Of a DNA stretch of 64,000 nucleotides, positions 1-8,864 are shown piece by piece. How positions within the stretch are numbered: position 1 is the first letter of the stretch; each line of letters begins with the position of its first letter. The notes under the pieces were generated by a model that worked only from the letters and a program-made list of their open reading frames with translations, did not search any database and had not been told where the DNA came from. Made by a program: the position numbers and the translations under genes. The stretch comes from Pseudomonas sp. GD04091. Its GTDB lineage: Bacteria; Pseudomonadota; Gammaproteobacteria; Pseudomonadales; Pseudomonadaceae. The stretch spans positions 186,001-250,000 of the forward strand of contig NZ_JAOEBG010000001.1 in the NCBI RefSeq assembly GCF_029836165.1, written 5' to 3'.

Positions 1-88
1 GCATAGAATACAGGGAAGATGCGCGATTTGACCCATTGGTCACACTCATTTATCGCCGAAACCATGGCGGACACGCACAACAGGCATG

Positions 89-126
89 AAAAAACCCCGG
101 CAGCGCATGGCTGACCGGGGCTTTTT
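89..126 (-). terminator. Rho-independent terminator of the flgFGHIJKL operon
   Basis: GC-rich hairpin (CCCCGG/CCGGGG with an inner CAGC/GCTG stem) followed on the minus strand by a run of T. It lies 14 bases after the flgL stop codon, so it marks the end of the flg operon. Bases 1-88 beside it hold no gene that I can support. Confidence 0.85.
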
Positions 127-139
127 CCAACGCAGGCGA

Positions 140-1702
140 TCAGAGCTTGTTGAACAGGCTCAGCTGCGAGATGCGCGAGAAGGCCAGTTGCGAGGCCTCG
201 AGCATGGCCTGCTGCAAGGTCAGCATGATCGAGGCGTCGGCCATGTCGGTGTTGCCGATGGCGTCCTGGGTGATCTTGTTGGCCGTGGTCAGGCTGGTGT
301 TTTCCTGGCGCTGGATGTCGAGCGAGTTACCCCGCGCACCGATCGAACCACGGGTGATGTCCACCTGCTCACGGGCGCTGGCCAGGTTGGCGATGGCCGA
401 GGCGACCGCGTTCTTGATCGCGACATTGTCACCTGCGGTACCTGGCGGCGCATCCAGTGCGGAACGCAGCTGGCTGAGGGTCTCCAGCACGCTCTGGTTC
501 TGGTGGTTGTTGGCGTTGACCGCGAACTGGTCACTCGCCTGCGGCGCACCGGACACCTGATAGGTCACGCCAGCCACCGTCAGCGACGGCGCGGTGTAGG
601 TGCCGCTGGCCACAGGCTTGCTGTCCGCGGTCAAGGGCTGGGCATAGAACTCGTAGGTATTGGCACCGGTGAACTTGATCACCGCGCCATTGCTCGGGAA
701 GGTACTGCGGTAGGCGGCCTCGTTGGTGACGGCACCGCTGGTGACCTGCGCACTGGATGGGTTGCCCGCGCCACGCACGGTGCTCAGCGAGTCGGGGCGA
801 GCCTGCACGCTGAACTCGCGACCCGCCAGGACGGCGTTCGCGTCCTCACCCTCTTTCAACGAGACCGTGACCTCGAACTCGACGCCGCGCAGCGCGATGC
901 GATTGCCACCCTCGGTCTTGCTGTCGAAGGTGCCGTTGGTTGGCGTCTCGGCGGTGATGTCGTTGCCCAGGGCGTCGGTCACCTTGTACTGGGTAGCACT
1001 GGTGAAGGTGATCTTGTACGGCTGACCGGCGGTGAAGCTGCTGTTGTAGGTGTTGCTCGAAGTCAGAAGACCCGGCGACAGCGCGACCTTGCCATCGTCG
1101 ACCGCCGGCGTCACCAGGCTGGACTCGGTCCGGCTCTTGTTCTTGGCCGAATCGAAGATGCTGAAGCCGGTGTCGTTGGTTGCCAGGTGCAGGGTGTCGG
1201 ACACCTGCAGGCTCAGCTGGGTCTGGTCACCGTGGTAGCTGTAGGTGCCATCAGCATTGCGCACGTAGGGCGGCGACGAGGTCTTGGTGCCACCGAACAT
1301 GTAGTCGCCATTGGCGTCGCGCGAGTTGAGCAGGCCAAAGATGTTGGCCTCGATCTCCTTGAGCTCGGCACTGATGGAGGTGCGGTCCGCATCGGTGACC
1401 CCGGCGCTGCCGGCGCGAATCGCCAGGTCGCTGGCGCGCTGCATGGCGTCGTTGATGGTCGACAACACGCTCTCTTCCTGCAGCAGCGAGTTGTTCACCG
1501 TGGTCATGTTGCCGTCGTACTGCTTGAGCAACGCTTGCTGCTGCTGCAGCAGCAGCAGGCGAGCGGCACCGACAGGATCGTCAGCGGCGGTCTGGATGCG
1601 CACGCCGCTGTCGATCTGCGTCTTGGTTTTCATCAGGTCGGCGAAATTCTTGGTGTAGCTACTGGCGCTCGACTCATAGAACTGAGCGGTGGAAATACGC
1701 AC
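140..1702 (-). CDS. flgL: Flagellar hook-associated protein 3 (hook-filament junction)
   Basis: FlgL forms the second ring of the hook-filament junction, on which the flagellin filament grows. The N-terminus (starting MRISTAQFYESSASSY) and the C-terminal helix (ending QLAFSRISQLSLFNKL) are the flagellin-like D0/D1 segments that pair as a coiled coil. At 520 residues it is well above the roughly 317 of the enteric protein, because of a long variable middle. The start is GTG at 1702, 9 bases after GGAG. It is the last gene of the flgF-L run, 12 bases after flgK. A run of Leu then Gln codons near residues 50-57 makes a perfect 20-base palindrome in the DNA. Confidence 0.97.
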   Translation of the reverse strand: MRISTAQFYESSASSYTKNFADLMKTKTQIDSGVRIQTAADDPVGAARLLLLQQQQALLKQYDGNMTTVNNSLLQEESVLSTINDAMQRASDLAIRAGSAGVTDADRTSISAELKEIEANIFGLLNSRDANGDYMFGGTKTSSPPYVRNADGTYSYHGDQTQLSLQVSDTLHLATNDTGFSIFDSAKNKSRTESSLVTPAVDDGKVALSPGLLTSSNTYNSSFTAGQPYKITFTSATQYKVTDALGNDITAETPTNGTFDSKTEGGNRIALRGVEFEVTVSLKEGEDANAVLAGREFSVQARPDSLSTVRGAGNPSSAQVTSGAVTNEAAYRSTFPSNGAVIKFTGANTYEFYAQPLTADSKPVASGTYTAPSLTVAGVTYQVSGAPQASDQFAVNANNHQNQSVLETLSQLRSALDAPPGTAGDNVAIKNAVASAIANLASAREQVDITRGSIGARGNSLDIQRQENTSLTTANKITQDAIGNTDMADASIMLTLQQAMLEASQLAFSRISQLSLFNKL

Positions 1703-1714
1703 GATGGCTACTCC

Positions 1715-3757
1715 TTAAAGGGCGTTGATCAGGATGCTGAAGGTTTCTTGCGCCGCCTTGATGATCTGCGACGACGCGGTGTAGTAGTGCTGGAACTTGA
1801 TCAGGTTGGCCGCCTCATCGTCCAGGTTGACACCGGAAACCCCGTTGCGGCTTTCCTTGGCCGAATCGAGCACGGCCTTGGTCGCCACCGTATCGATCTT
1901 GGCCTGGTTGGCCTTGGCGCCGACGCGCTCGACCAGCGAGGCATAGGCTGAGGTGAAACTGGAGCCGCCGCCGGAATTCACCCCGACCGTGGACTTGGTC
2001 TGCAGCCCCAGCAGCGCCTGGGCGTTGCGGTTGTCCGACTTGCCATCGGCGTTGAAGCCGAAGGTGAAACTGTCATTGGTCGCCGGGCTGCCGCCGACGG
2101 TGGTCTCGATACTGAAGGTACGCGGGTTGCCGCTGCCATCGAGGATCGGCGCGCCGGCGGCATTGCGCATCGGCACGTTGATCGACAGTTTGTTGTCCTG
2201 GCCGGGCACGATGGTGCCGGTGCCGATGGAAACTCCCTTGGCGTCGTACAGGGTATAGCCCTGGGTACCACCGCTGGCGGCCTGGAACACCACACGCACC
2301 GGCATCGAGTGCTTCATCGAGTCCTGGATCAGCGCGGTATCGGCGCCGCCATAGATATCCAGCTTGGCGCCAAGGTTCGGCGGGGTGATGGTGCCGGTGC
2401 CGGTGTTGCCGCTACCCACGGTGCCGCTGATCGGCCCGGCGAAGGCCAGCTTGTTGGCATCGGTGAGCACGGTATTGATGGAGCCTGCCGCCGCACGGGT
2501 CGGGCTCACCTTGAAGCTGTCGCCCGCCGCCAGGCCACCGCCATTGAGCTTGAGCGTGAAGCCATCGATCACCGGAGGGGGCGTGGTGGTCAGGTCGAAG
2601 CTGCCCATGTCGGTGCCATCGGAACGGCGCACGCTGTACTGGTTGGGGCCGGTGAACTTGACTTCGTAGTCGTAGGTGGTGAGCGCGCCGCTGTTGGCGA
2701 TGGTCACGTCCAGGTTGCCGGAGCCCGCGCTGTTGCCCGAGGCCGCCAGGCTGCGCTGGCTGATCGCCATGGCGCTGTTGATGCTGGAGAACAGCGCGCT
2801 GCCGAACTGACCGTTGGCGTCCAGCCCCTGCCCCAGCTGGCTGTTGATGCTGTCGGCGACCACCAGGGCGACACGCCCCAGCTCGTTCATCGACGGGTTG
2901 AGCACGTCGTTGCGGTAGCGCAACAGGCCGCCGATCTGCCCGCCGGTGACCACGGAAGTGACATCCGAGGAGAAGGTCGGGTAGTTGATCTGCAGGCTGT
3001 ACTGGCTCTTGTCGGTGGCACTCGGTACCGCGCTCAGGGTGTTGGCGCGGTTGCCGGTGACCAGCGACTGGCCATTGCCCAGGTACACGTCGTAGTTGCC
3101 GTCGCGCTCCTGCACGGTGACACCGACCAGCTCGTTGAGCTGGCGCACCGCTTCGCTGCGCGCATCCAGCAGGTTGTTCGGCGAGGCGCCGGACGCCGAC
3201 AGCTGGGTGATCTGCTTGTTGAGGTCGGCGATGCTGGAGGTCAGCTTGTTGACCTGGCCCGACAGGGTATCGAGCTGGCTGTTGATGCTGTCGTTCTGCT
3301 TGCTCATCTGGGCGGAGATGGCATTGAAACGGTTGCTCAGGGTCTGCGCCTGGGTCAGCAGCAGCTGCCGCGACGCCACGTCGCTGGGCTTGGCCGAAGC
3401 GGTCTGCAAGGCCGAGAAGAACGCGGTCAGCACCGAGCTGATGCCGGTGTCGCTTTCGGCCAGCAGCTTGTCGATACCGGTGATCTGATCCTGGAACGCC
3501 GCCGCATCGGTATTCAGCGAGGTGGCGGTCTGCAGTTGGTTATCCAGGTAGGCGTTGTAGATGCGCCGTACATCCGACAACGTGGTGCCCGTCCCGACGA
3601 AGCCGGCGCCGATCTGGTGCGACGGCCCCGTGGTCTGGATGGTCTGCTGCCGCGAATAGCCGGAGACCGCCGCATTGGCGATGTTGTTACCGGTGACGGA
3701 CAACGCCGTCTGGCTGGCATTCAGGCCGGACAGCCCGATCGAGATCAGGTTAGACAT
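1715..3757 (-). CDS. flgK: Flagellar hook-associated protein 1
   Basis: FlgK is the first hook-filament junction protein, assembled on the hook under the FlgD-to-FlgK cap change and exported by the flagellar type III system with FlgN as chaperone. The N-terminus (SNLISIGLSGLNASQTALSV and the NNIANAAVSGYSRQ motif) is the conserved rod/hook/HAP signature, and the C-terminus (NLIKFQHYYTASSQIIKAAQ) is the matching D0 helix. The 680 residues exceed the roughly 550 of enteric FlgK, as is usual for pseudomonads with an enlarged central region. It lies between flgJ and flgL with gaps of 10-12 bases, so it is co-transcribed. Confidence 0.97.
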   Translation of the reverse strand: MSNLISIGLSGLNASQTALSVTGNNIANAAVSGYSRQQTIQTTGPSHQIGAGFVGTGTTLSDVRRIYNAYLDNQLQTATSLNTDAAAFQDQITGIDKLLAESDTGISSVLTAFFSALQTASAKPSDVASRQLLLTQAQTLSNRFNAISAQMSKQNDSINSQLDTLSGQVNKLTSSIADLNKQITQLSASGASPNNLLDARSEAVRQLNELVGVTVQERDGNYDVYLGNGQSLVTGNRANTLSAVPSATDKSQYSLQINYPTFSSDVTSVVTGGQIGGLLRYRNDVLNPSMNELGRVALVVADSINSQLGQGLDANGQFGSALFSSINSAMAISQRSLAASGNSAGSGNLDVTIANSGALTTYDYEVKFTGPNQYSVRRSDGTDMGSFDLTTTPPPVIDGFTLKLNGGGLAAGDSFKVSPTRAAAGSINTVLTDANKLAFAGPISGTVGSGNTGTGTITPPNLGAKLDIYGGADTALIQDSMKHSMPVRVVFQAASGGTQGYTLYDAKGVSIGTGTIVPGQDNKLSINVPMRNAAGAPILDGSGNPRTFSIETTVGGSPATNDSFTFGFNADGKSDNRNAQALLGLQTKSTVGVNSGGGSSFTSAYASLVERVGAKANQAKIDTVATKAVLDSAKESRNGVSGVNLDDEAANLIKFQHYYTASSQIIKAAQETFSILINAL

Positions 3758-3767
3758 GCTTCAATCC

Positions 3768-4958
3768 TTATAGATTCGTGGTAGTGCCAGCCATGGCGTA
3801 TTCCTGGGCGGGCTGCAGCTGTCGGGCAATGCTGATGATCTTGCGGGCATAGTCCGGGTCAGTGGCGTAACCCGCCTTCTGCAGCTCTCGTGCAAATTGT
3901 TCCGGGTTATCGGCGGCACCGACCGCATCTTTATAGCGGCTGTTGTTCTGCAACAGGCTCACCAGGTCGTGGAAGCTGTCCTGGTACGAATCGTACGAAC
4001 GGAACGCCGCCGTTTCCTTGACGAACTGGCCACCGCGGAACTCGCTGGTGATCGCCCGCGCCTCGCCCCCCTGCCAGTTGCCGGTGGCCTTGATGCCGAA
4101 CAGGTTATGGCTGCTGCTGCCATCGGCATTGCGCATGACCGACTTGCCCCAGCCGGTTTCCAGCGCGGCCTGGGCGACCAGATAGCGCGGATCGATGCCG
4201 ATGCGCCTGGCTGCTTGCTCGGCCATCGGCAGCATGGTGGCGACGAAGGCGTCGCTGTCGCTGAACGCCTTGTTCGGCGCCAACGGTGGCTGGGCCACGG
4301 CCCGGCCAAGAATGCGCATGCCCTCGCGCGGCGCGGCGAAGGTCTGGGCTGGCTGCCAGTCACCCCGGGCCACGCCGGCGAGCGAGGGGGCGTTGCGATT
4401 GGCCGCAGTGCCCTCGCTGCCGGCGGCGGCCGCGGTGGACGGCACGATGCCGGCCAGCAGGCGATCGGTCAGCTTGCCTGGCAAGGCCAGGCGCCGGGCA
4501 TTCAGCGCCGCGACGTCATTGCGCCCGGCGGCGGGCTGCTCAGTGCGCACCGGGTCGGCGACCCGGCTACCCCAAAGCGCCGGGGCCGCCCCGTCAATAC
4601 GCGGGAACGGACTGCTATTGATGCTGCTCTTGTTCTTGCTCAGCTGACGCACCAGCACATCCTGCAGGCCGATGCCGCCGCCCTGGCGAGACATGCTCAC
4701 CGCCAGTTGCTGGTCGTACATGTCACGGTACTGCTTGACCGTGTCGCTGTTCATCGGGCTGTCTTCATCGGCCATCACATCAGTGGCCTTGCGCGACGCC
4801 TTGAGCATCTCGCTGACGAACAACGACTCGAACTCCTGGGCCACCTTGCGGATGTTGCCCTCACTGTCGCGATCGCCATGCTTGAGCGAACTCAGGCGAT
4901 TGAGGTCGGTGTAGGAGCCGCTGTCGGCAATACCGGAAACCAGGCTTTTCGGATTCAT
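3768..4958 (-). CDS. flgJ: Flagellar rod-cap / peptidoglycan hydrolase FlgJ
   Basis: This is a two-domain protein. The N-terminal rod-binding domain (about residues 30-110, EFESLFVSEMLKASRKATD) caps the growing rod. The C-terminal glucosaminidase-type domain (about residues 240-390, with LVAQAALETGWGKS and HNLFGIKATGNW) opens the peptidoglycan so the rod can cross it. The Ala/Pro-rich linker between them is longer than in E. coli FlgJ (396 against about 313 residues). It sits between flgI and flgK with 10-11 base gaps, in the usual rod, ring and junction order. Confidence 0.97.
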   Translation of the reverse strand: MNPKSLVSGIADSGSYTDLNRLSSLKHGDRDSEGNIRKVAQEFESLFVSEMLKASRKATDVMADEDSPMNSDTVKQYRDMYDQQLAVSMSRQGGGIGLQDVLVRQLSKNKSSINSSPFPRIDGAAPALWGSRVADPVRTEQPAAGRNDVAALNARRLALPGKLTDRLLAGIVPSTAAAAGSEGTAANRNAPSLAGVARGDWQPAQTFAAPREGMRILGRAVAQPPLAPNKAFSDSDAFVATMLPMAEQAARRIGIDPRYLVAQAALETGWGKSVMRNADGSSSHNLFGIKATGNWQGGEARAITSEFRGGQFVKETAAFRSYDSYQDSFHDLVSLLQNNSRYKDAVGAADNPEQFARELQKAGYATDPDYARKIISIARQLQPAQEYAMAGTTTNL

Positions 4959-4969
4959 CCGCAGCGTCC

Positions 4970-6085
4970 TCAGATCACGATCAGGTCGGCCTGCAACGCG
5001 CCGGCCTGCTTCAGGGCTTCGAGGATCGCCATCAGGTCGCCCGGCGCCGCGCCGACCTGGTTCACCGCACGCACGATCTCATCCAGCGTGGTGCCCGGGC
5101 CGAACTTGAACATCGGCTTGGCCTCCTGCTCGGCATTGACCCGCGAACGCGGCACCACGGCGGTCTGGCCATTGGAGAACGGCCCCGGCTGGCTGACGAT
5201 CGGGTCTTCGGTGATGGTCACGGTCAAGCTGCCGTGGGTGACCGCCGCCGGCGAGACCTTGACGTTCTGGCCAATGACGATGGTGCCGGTGCGCGAGTTG
5301 ATGATGACCTTGGCCACGGCCTGCCCCGGATCGATCTCGAGGTTTTCCAGAATCGACAGGTAGTCCACGCGCTGGCTCGGGTCCATCGGCGCGGTGACCC
5401 GCACCGAGCCACCGTCGAGGGCCTGGGCCACGCCCGGGCCGAGCAGCTCGTTGACCTTGTCGACGATGCGCTTGGCGGTGGTGAAGTCCGGACGGTTGAG
5501 ATTGAGGGTCAGGCTGTTGCCCTGGTTGAAGCCGCTCGGCACCGCGCGCTCCACCGTCGCGCCGCCAGGAATGCGGCCGGCCGACGGGACGTTGACGGTG
5601 ATCTTCGAGCCGTCACGGCCTTCGGCGTCGAAACCGCCGACCACCAGGTTGCCCTGGGCGATGGCGTAGACGTTGCCGTCGATACCCTTGAGCGGGGTCA
5701 TCAGCAGGCTGCCGCCGCGCAGACTCTTGGAGTTGCCGATCGACGACACGGTGATGTCGACCACCTGGCCAGGCTTGGCGAACGCCGGCAGGTCGGCATG
5801 CACCGACACCGCGGCGACGTTCTTCAGCTGCACGTTGCCGGAGCCGGGCGGCACCTTGATGCCGAACTGCGACAGCATGTTGTTGAAGGTCTGCAGGGTG
5901 AACGGGGTCTGGGTGGTCTGGTCACCCGTACCGTTGAGCCCCACCACCAGGCCGTAACCGATCAGCTGGTTGGTGCGCACGCCGGAAATGCTGGCGATGT
6001 CCTTCAGGCGCTCGGCATGAGCACCGAACGCGCAGCTCAGGAGAAGTGTCGCGGCAATCAACCGCCTAGCGTTGAACATGGTCAT
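4970..6085 (-). CDS. flgI: Flagellar P-ring protein precursor
   Basis: FlgI forms the periplasmic P-ring, the bushing around the rod in the peptidoglycan layer. It begins with a Sec signal peptide ([20 protein letters not shown], cleavage probably after GAHA, about residue 24). The mature start, [20 protein letters not shown], is the family signature. Its length of 371 residues is normal. The first codon chosen is the ATG at 6085; a second ATG two codons later would give the same signal peptide. Assembly needs the FlgA chaperone, encoded at 13969-14718. Confidence 0.97.
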   Translation of the reverse strand: MTMFNARRLIAATLLLSCAFGAHAERLKDIASISGVRTNQLIGYGLVVGLNGTGDQTTQTPFTLQTFNNMLSQFGIKVPPGSGNVQLKNVAAVSVHADLPAFAKPGQVVDITVSSIGNSKSLRGGSLLMTPLKGIDGNVYAIAQGNLVVGGFDAEGRDGSKITVNVPSAGRIPGGATVERAVPSGFNQGNSLTLNLNRPDFTTAKRIVDKVNELLGPGVAQALDGGSVRVTAPMDPSQRVDYLSILENLEIDPGQAVAKVIINSRTGTIVIGQNVKVSPAAVTHGSLTVTITEDPIVSQPGPFSNGQTAVVPRSRVNAEQEAKPMFKFGPGTTLDEIVRAVNQVGAAPGDLMAILEALKQAGALQADLIVI

Positions 6086-6091
6086 CCGTAC

Positions 6092-6787
6092 TCAGAAGGG
6101 CCAGAGCGGGCTGATGAAGAAGCGGTCCAGCCAACCGGGCTGGCTGGCATCGGCGAACGAGCCGGTGCCCGAATAGGTGATGCGCGCGTCGGCCACGCGG
6201 GTGGACGGCACGGTGTTGTCGGTGGCGATGTCGTCGGCGCGCACCAGCCCTGCGATGCGCACCAGCTCTTCGCCGGTATTCAGGGTCATCCACTTCTCGC
6301 CGCGCACGGCGATGATGCCGTTGGGCAGCACTTCGGCCACGGTGACGGTGATCGAGCCGGTCAGGGTGTTGCCCTGGGTGGCCTTGCTGTCGCCCTTGGT
6401 GCTGCGATCGCCGCTGTAGCCGGCCTCGAGCGAGAGGTCGCCGCTGCCCAGCGGATTGTTGGTGTTCGGCACGGTGCCGAACAGCGAGGTCAGGCCGATG
6501 TCCGCCTTGCTGTTCTTCTGGATCTGCGATCCGGCGTTCTTGCTCGCCGAGGTACGCTCGTTGAGTGTGATGGTGATGATGTCACCGACCCGGAACGCCT
6601 TGCGGTCGGTGTACAGCCCCTGCTCGAAACCGGCCTGGTAGATCGAGCCGTTGTTGGCCGCCGCCGGCAGCGGGGTGCGCGGCAGGACCGGCGCATAGTA
6701 CGGGTCGTTGGGCTTGGGCGTCGGCGCGACGCAACCGGCCAGCGACACCGCCCCCCCCAGGGCGAAAACGGACAACAGACGCTTCAT
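6092..6787 (-). CDS. flgH: Flagellar L-ring lipoprotein precursor
   Basis: FlgH is the outer-membrane L-ring lipoprotein. The start at 6787 gives a 231-residue protein whose N-terminus is a clear lipoprotein signal: a basic start (MKRLLSV), a hydrophobic stretch, and the lipobox LAGC with Cys at about residue 19. An in-frame start 11 codons upstream exists but would spoil the signal peptide. The C-terminal half carries the conserved segments [20 protein letters not shown] and the near-terminal [10 protein letters not shown]. It is followed by flgI after only 6 bases. Confidence 0.97.
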   Translation of the reverse strand: MKRLLSVFALGGAVSLAGCVAPTPKPNDPYYAPVLPRTPLPAAANNGSIYQAGFEQGLYTDRKAFRVGDIITITLNERTSASKNAGSQIQKNSKADIGLTSLFGTVPNTNNPLGSGDLSLEAGYSGDRSTKGDSKATQGNTLTGSITVTVAEVLPNGIIAVRGEKWMTLNTGEELVRIAGLVRADDIATDNTVPSTRVADARITYSGTGSFADASQPGWLDRFFISPLWPF

Positions 6788-6866
6788 GACGCTTACCTCA
6801 CGGTGAAACAGGCGCTGCAACAGCGAGCGATGGGTCAGCGGCCCGCGCTCGGCGGGCCGCCAGGGA

Positions 6867-7652
6867 TTACAACTGCTGGGTGACGAACGACAGCATCTTG
6901 TCGGCGGCGGAAATGACCTTGGAGTTCATCTCGTAGGCACGCTGGGTGGTGATCATGTTCACCAGCTCTTCGACGGTGCTGACGTTGGACGCTTCCAGGG
7001 TCTGCTGCTCGGTGGTGCCGAAGCCGTTCAGGCCCGGAGTGCCGACCTGCGGCGCGCCGCTGGCGGCGGTCTCGAGGAACAGGTTGCCGCCGATGGCCTG
7101 CAAGCCGGCCGGGTTGATGAAGTCGGCGGTCTGGATGTTGCCGATGATCTGCGCGGCGGGGTTGCCGGCGGTGGTGATCGACACGGTGCCGTCCTTGCCG
7201 ACGGTGAAGGTCTGGGCATCCGGCGGCACGACGATGGCCGGTTCCAGGGAAAAGCCGTTGGCGGTGACGATCTGGCCGTCCGAGTTCAGGTGGAAGGTAC
7301 CGTCACGGGTGTACGACACGGTGCCATCGGGCTGCAGGATCTGGAAGAAACCACGACCGTTTACCGCCATGTCCAGCGGGTTTTCGGTGGTCTGCAGACT
7401 GCCGGCGATGAAGCTCTTCTGGGTGCCGACAATGCGCACGCCGGTACCGACCTGCAGGCCCGAAGGCAGCTCGCTGTCCTGGGTCGACTGCGCGCCGGGC
7501 TGACGCTTGATCTGGTACAAGAGGTCCTGGAACTCGGCGCGATCACGCTTGAAGCCGGTGGTCGAGACGTTGGCCAGGTTGTTGGAGATGACCGCGAGGT
7601 TGGTGTCCTGGGCGGACAGGCCGGTTTTAGCGACCCAAAGAGCCGGAAGCAT
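6867..7652 (-). CDS. flgG: Flagellar distal rod protein
   Basis: FlgG builds the distal rod that passes through the P and L rings. The N-terminus ([20 protein letters not shown], then [20 protein letters not shown]) is the rod-protein signature. The C-terminus ([20 protein letters not shown] and the final helix) is the FlgG/FlgE/FlgF terminal domain. At 261 residues it matches the near-invariant family length of about 260. It lies between flgF and flgH. Confidence 0.98.
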   Translation of the reverse strand: MLPALWVAKTGLSAQDTNLAVISNNLANVSTTGFKRDRAEFQDLLYQIKRQPGAQSTQDSELPSGLQVGTGVRIVGTQKSFIAGSLQTTENPLDMAVNGRGFFQILQPDGTVSYTRDGTFHLNSDGQIVTANGFSLEPAIVVPPDAQTFTVGKDGTVSITTAGNPAAQIIGNIQTADFINPAGLQAIGGNLFLETAASGAPQVGTPGLNGFGTTEQQTLEASNVSTVEELVNMITTQRAYEMNSKVISAADKMLSFVTQQL

Positions 7653-7700
7653 TTAGTGTTCTCCTCGTGCGCCTGTTTTACGGCACCCGTTCAAATGTGA

Positions 7701-8441
7701 TTAGCCGATTTGCAAAACCCGAGCCATGGCTTCGTCGCCTTCCTTGGCCGCGTTCATCATCTTGACGTGCAGTTCGAACTGACGGGACAGCGCCAGCACC
7801 GAGGTCATTTCCTCGACGGCGTTGACGTTGCTCGACTCAAGGAAACCCGAGACCACCCGCACGTTGACGTCGGCGTCGGCAGGCTGGCCGCTGGTGGTGT
7901 GGATCATGCCGTCCGGGCCCTTGGTCAGCCCCTTGATGTCCGGATTGACCAGTTTGATCCGGTCGACCTCGGCCATCACCCGTGGATCCTCGCCCATGGC
8001 GCGGATGCTGATGGTGCCGTCGTCGCCGACCTCGACCTTCTGCTCCGGCGGAATGGCGATGGGGCCGCCATTGCCGATCACCGGCATGCCGTTGCCGGCG
8101 CGCAGCACGCCCAGGGCGTCGATGTTCAGGCTGCCGGTGCGCACATAGGCTTCGCTGCCATCGGGCGCCTGCACGGCGATGAAGCCCTTGCCGCTCACAG
8201 CCACATCCAGTTCGCGACCGGTCTCGACCAGGGCGCCTTCACTGAAGTCGGTGGCCGGACGCTCGGTCATGGCGAAGGCACGCGCCGGAAAGCTGTCGCC
8301 GAACACCGGCATCGAACGCGCCTGCTCCAGATCACGCCGGAAGCCGTTGGTGGAAACGTTCGCCAGGTTGTTGGCATGGGCCTTCTGCGCCAGCGCGTTC
8401 TGACTGGCGCCGGTCATGGCCACATAAAGCATCTTGTCCAC
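7701..8441 (-). CDS. flgF: Flagellar proximal rod protein
   Basis: FlgF is one of the proximal rod proteins. I place the start at the GTG at 8441, giving VDKMLYVAMTGASQNALAQ and 246 residues. An AGAGGAG ribosome site sits 5-8 bases upstream, and the start matches the usual FlgF N-terminus; the open frame continues 16 codons further upstream without a plausible start. The signature [19 protein letters not shown] and the C-terminal ESSNVNAVEEMTSVLALSRQ are present. It is the first gene of the flgFGHIJKL operon, preceded by a sigma-54 promoter at 8490-8506. Confidence 0.97.
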   Translation of the reverse strand: MDKMLYVAMTGASQNALAQKAHANNLANVSTNGFRRDLEQARSMPVFGDSFPARAFAMTERPATDFSEGALVETGRELDVAVSGKGFIAVQAPDGSEAYVRTGSLNIDALGVLRAGNGMPVIGNGGPIAIPPEQKVEVGDDGTISIRAMGEDPRVMAEVDRIKLVNPDIKGLTKGPDGMIHTTSGQPADADVNVRVVSGFLESSNVNAVEEMTSVLALSRQFELHVKMMNAAKEGDEAMARVLQIG

Positions 8442-8489
8442 AGCATCTCCTCTGCGCGCACCTTGCCGCGCGCTAATTGACAAGGGCAA

Positions 8490-8506
8490 AGCAATTATCG
8501 AACCAA
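8490..8506 (-). promoter_or_regulatory. Sigma-54 promoter of the flgFGHIJKL operon
   Basis: Read on the minus strand the site is TTGGTTCGATAATTGCT, with GG and GC exactly 10 bases apart, as the -24/-12 sigma-54 consensus demands. The predicted transcription start is about 38 bases upstream of the flgF GTG. FleQ/RpoN control of such operons is established in Pseudomonas; binding here is inferred. Confidence 0.75.
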
Positions 8507-8603
8507 ACTGACAAAACCCCTTTAATCCGGGACCTCCAGGGGTGCACGCAGGCGTGGAGCGTCAGTTTGTCGGCGAATGTTTGCCGCCGGCGGCAACACC
8601 CCG

Positions 8604-8798
8604 TCAGTTGGCCCGACAGGCACCATTGCTGTAGGGCCCGGAATGACGCTTCCAGCCCTCCCCCGGATCGGTGGCCGAGCACATGTAGCGCCCGGTCGCC
8701 AGGCTTTGCCACTGGTACCAGGGCGCTGGCGCGGCACGCAGCGAGAGCGCGACCAGCAGCGCCCCCGTCACGACCACGATCATCGGCATCTTCTTCAT
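8604..8798 (-). CDS. Small secreted protein of unknown function between flgF and flgE
   Basis: A 64-residue protein I cannot assign to a named family. It starts with a typical Sec signal peptide (MKKMPMIVVVTGALLVALSL, cleavage probably after LRAAPA). The mature part of about 40 residues is rich in aromatic residues and has two Cys (YMCSATD and the near-terminal GACRAN), which could form one disulfide. A strong GGAGGA site lies 5-6 bases before the ATG. It lies outside the transcription units on either side: the flgE terminator at 8824-8848 is upstream and the flgF sigma-54 promoter at 8490-8506 is downstream. From memory, KT2440 has a hypothetical gene in the same place. Confidence 0.75.
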   Translation of the reverse strand: MKKMPMIVVVTGALLVALSLRAAPAPWYQWQSLATGRYMCSATDPGEGWKRHSGPYSNGACRAN

Positions 8799-8823
8799 GA
8801 CATCCTCCGGCAGGCCAGACGTG

Positions 8824-8848
8824 AAAAAGCCCCTGCAAGCAGGGGCTT
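8824..8848 (-). terminator. Rho-independent terminator after flgE
   Basis: A perfect 10-base-pair stem (AAGCCCCTGC/GCAGGGGCTT) with a two-base loop, followed on the minus strand by T residues, 17 bases after the flgE stop. It ends the flgBCDE operon and separates it from the small gene at 8604-8798. Confidence 0.85.
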
Positions 8849-8864
8849 CGCCTGGCCATGGTCA

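Noticed and set aside
1537..1556. Perfect CTG/CAG palindrome in flgL, looking like a repeat or phase-variable tract
   Set aside because: It encodes a Leu run next to a Gln run in frame. Triplet slippage would not cause phase variation, and the tract is short.
86..1951. 621-codon open frame on the plus strand opposite flgL/flgK
   Set aside because: Antisense shadow of two certain flagellar genes in a GC-rich genome; Arg/Gly/Val-rich with no family character.
8512..8545. Hairpin ACCCCT/AGGGGT followed by TTTT as a terminator for the small secreted gene
   Set aside because: Six-base stem with a 16-base loop is too weak to claim.
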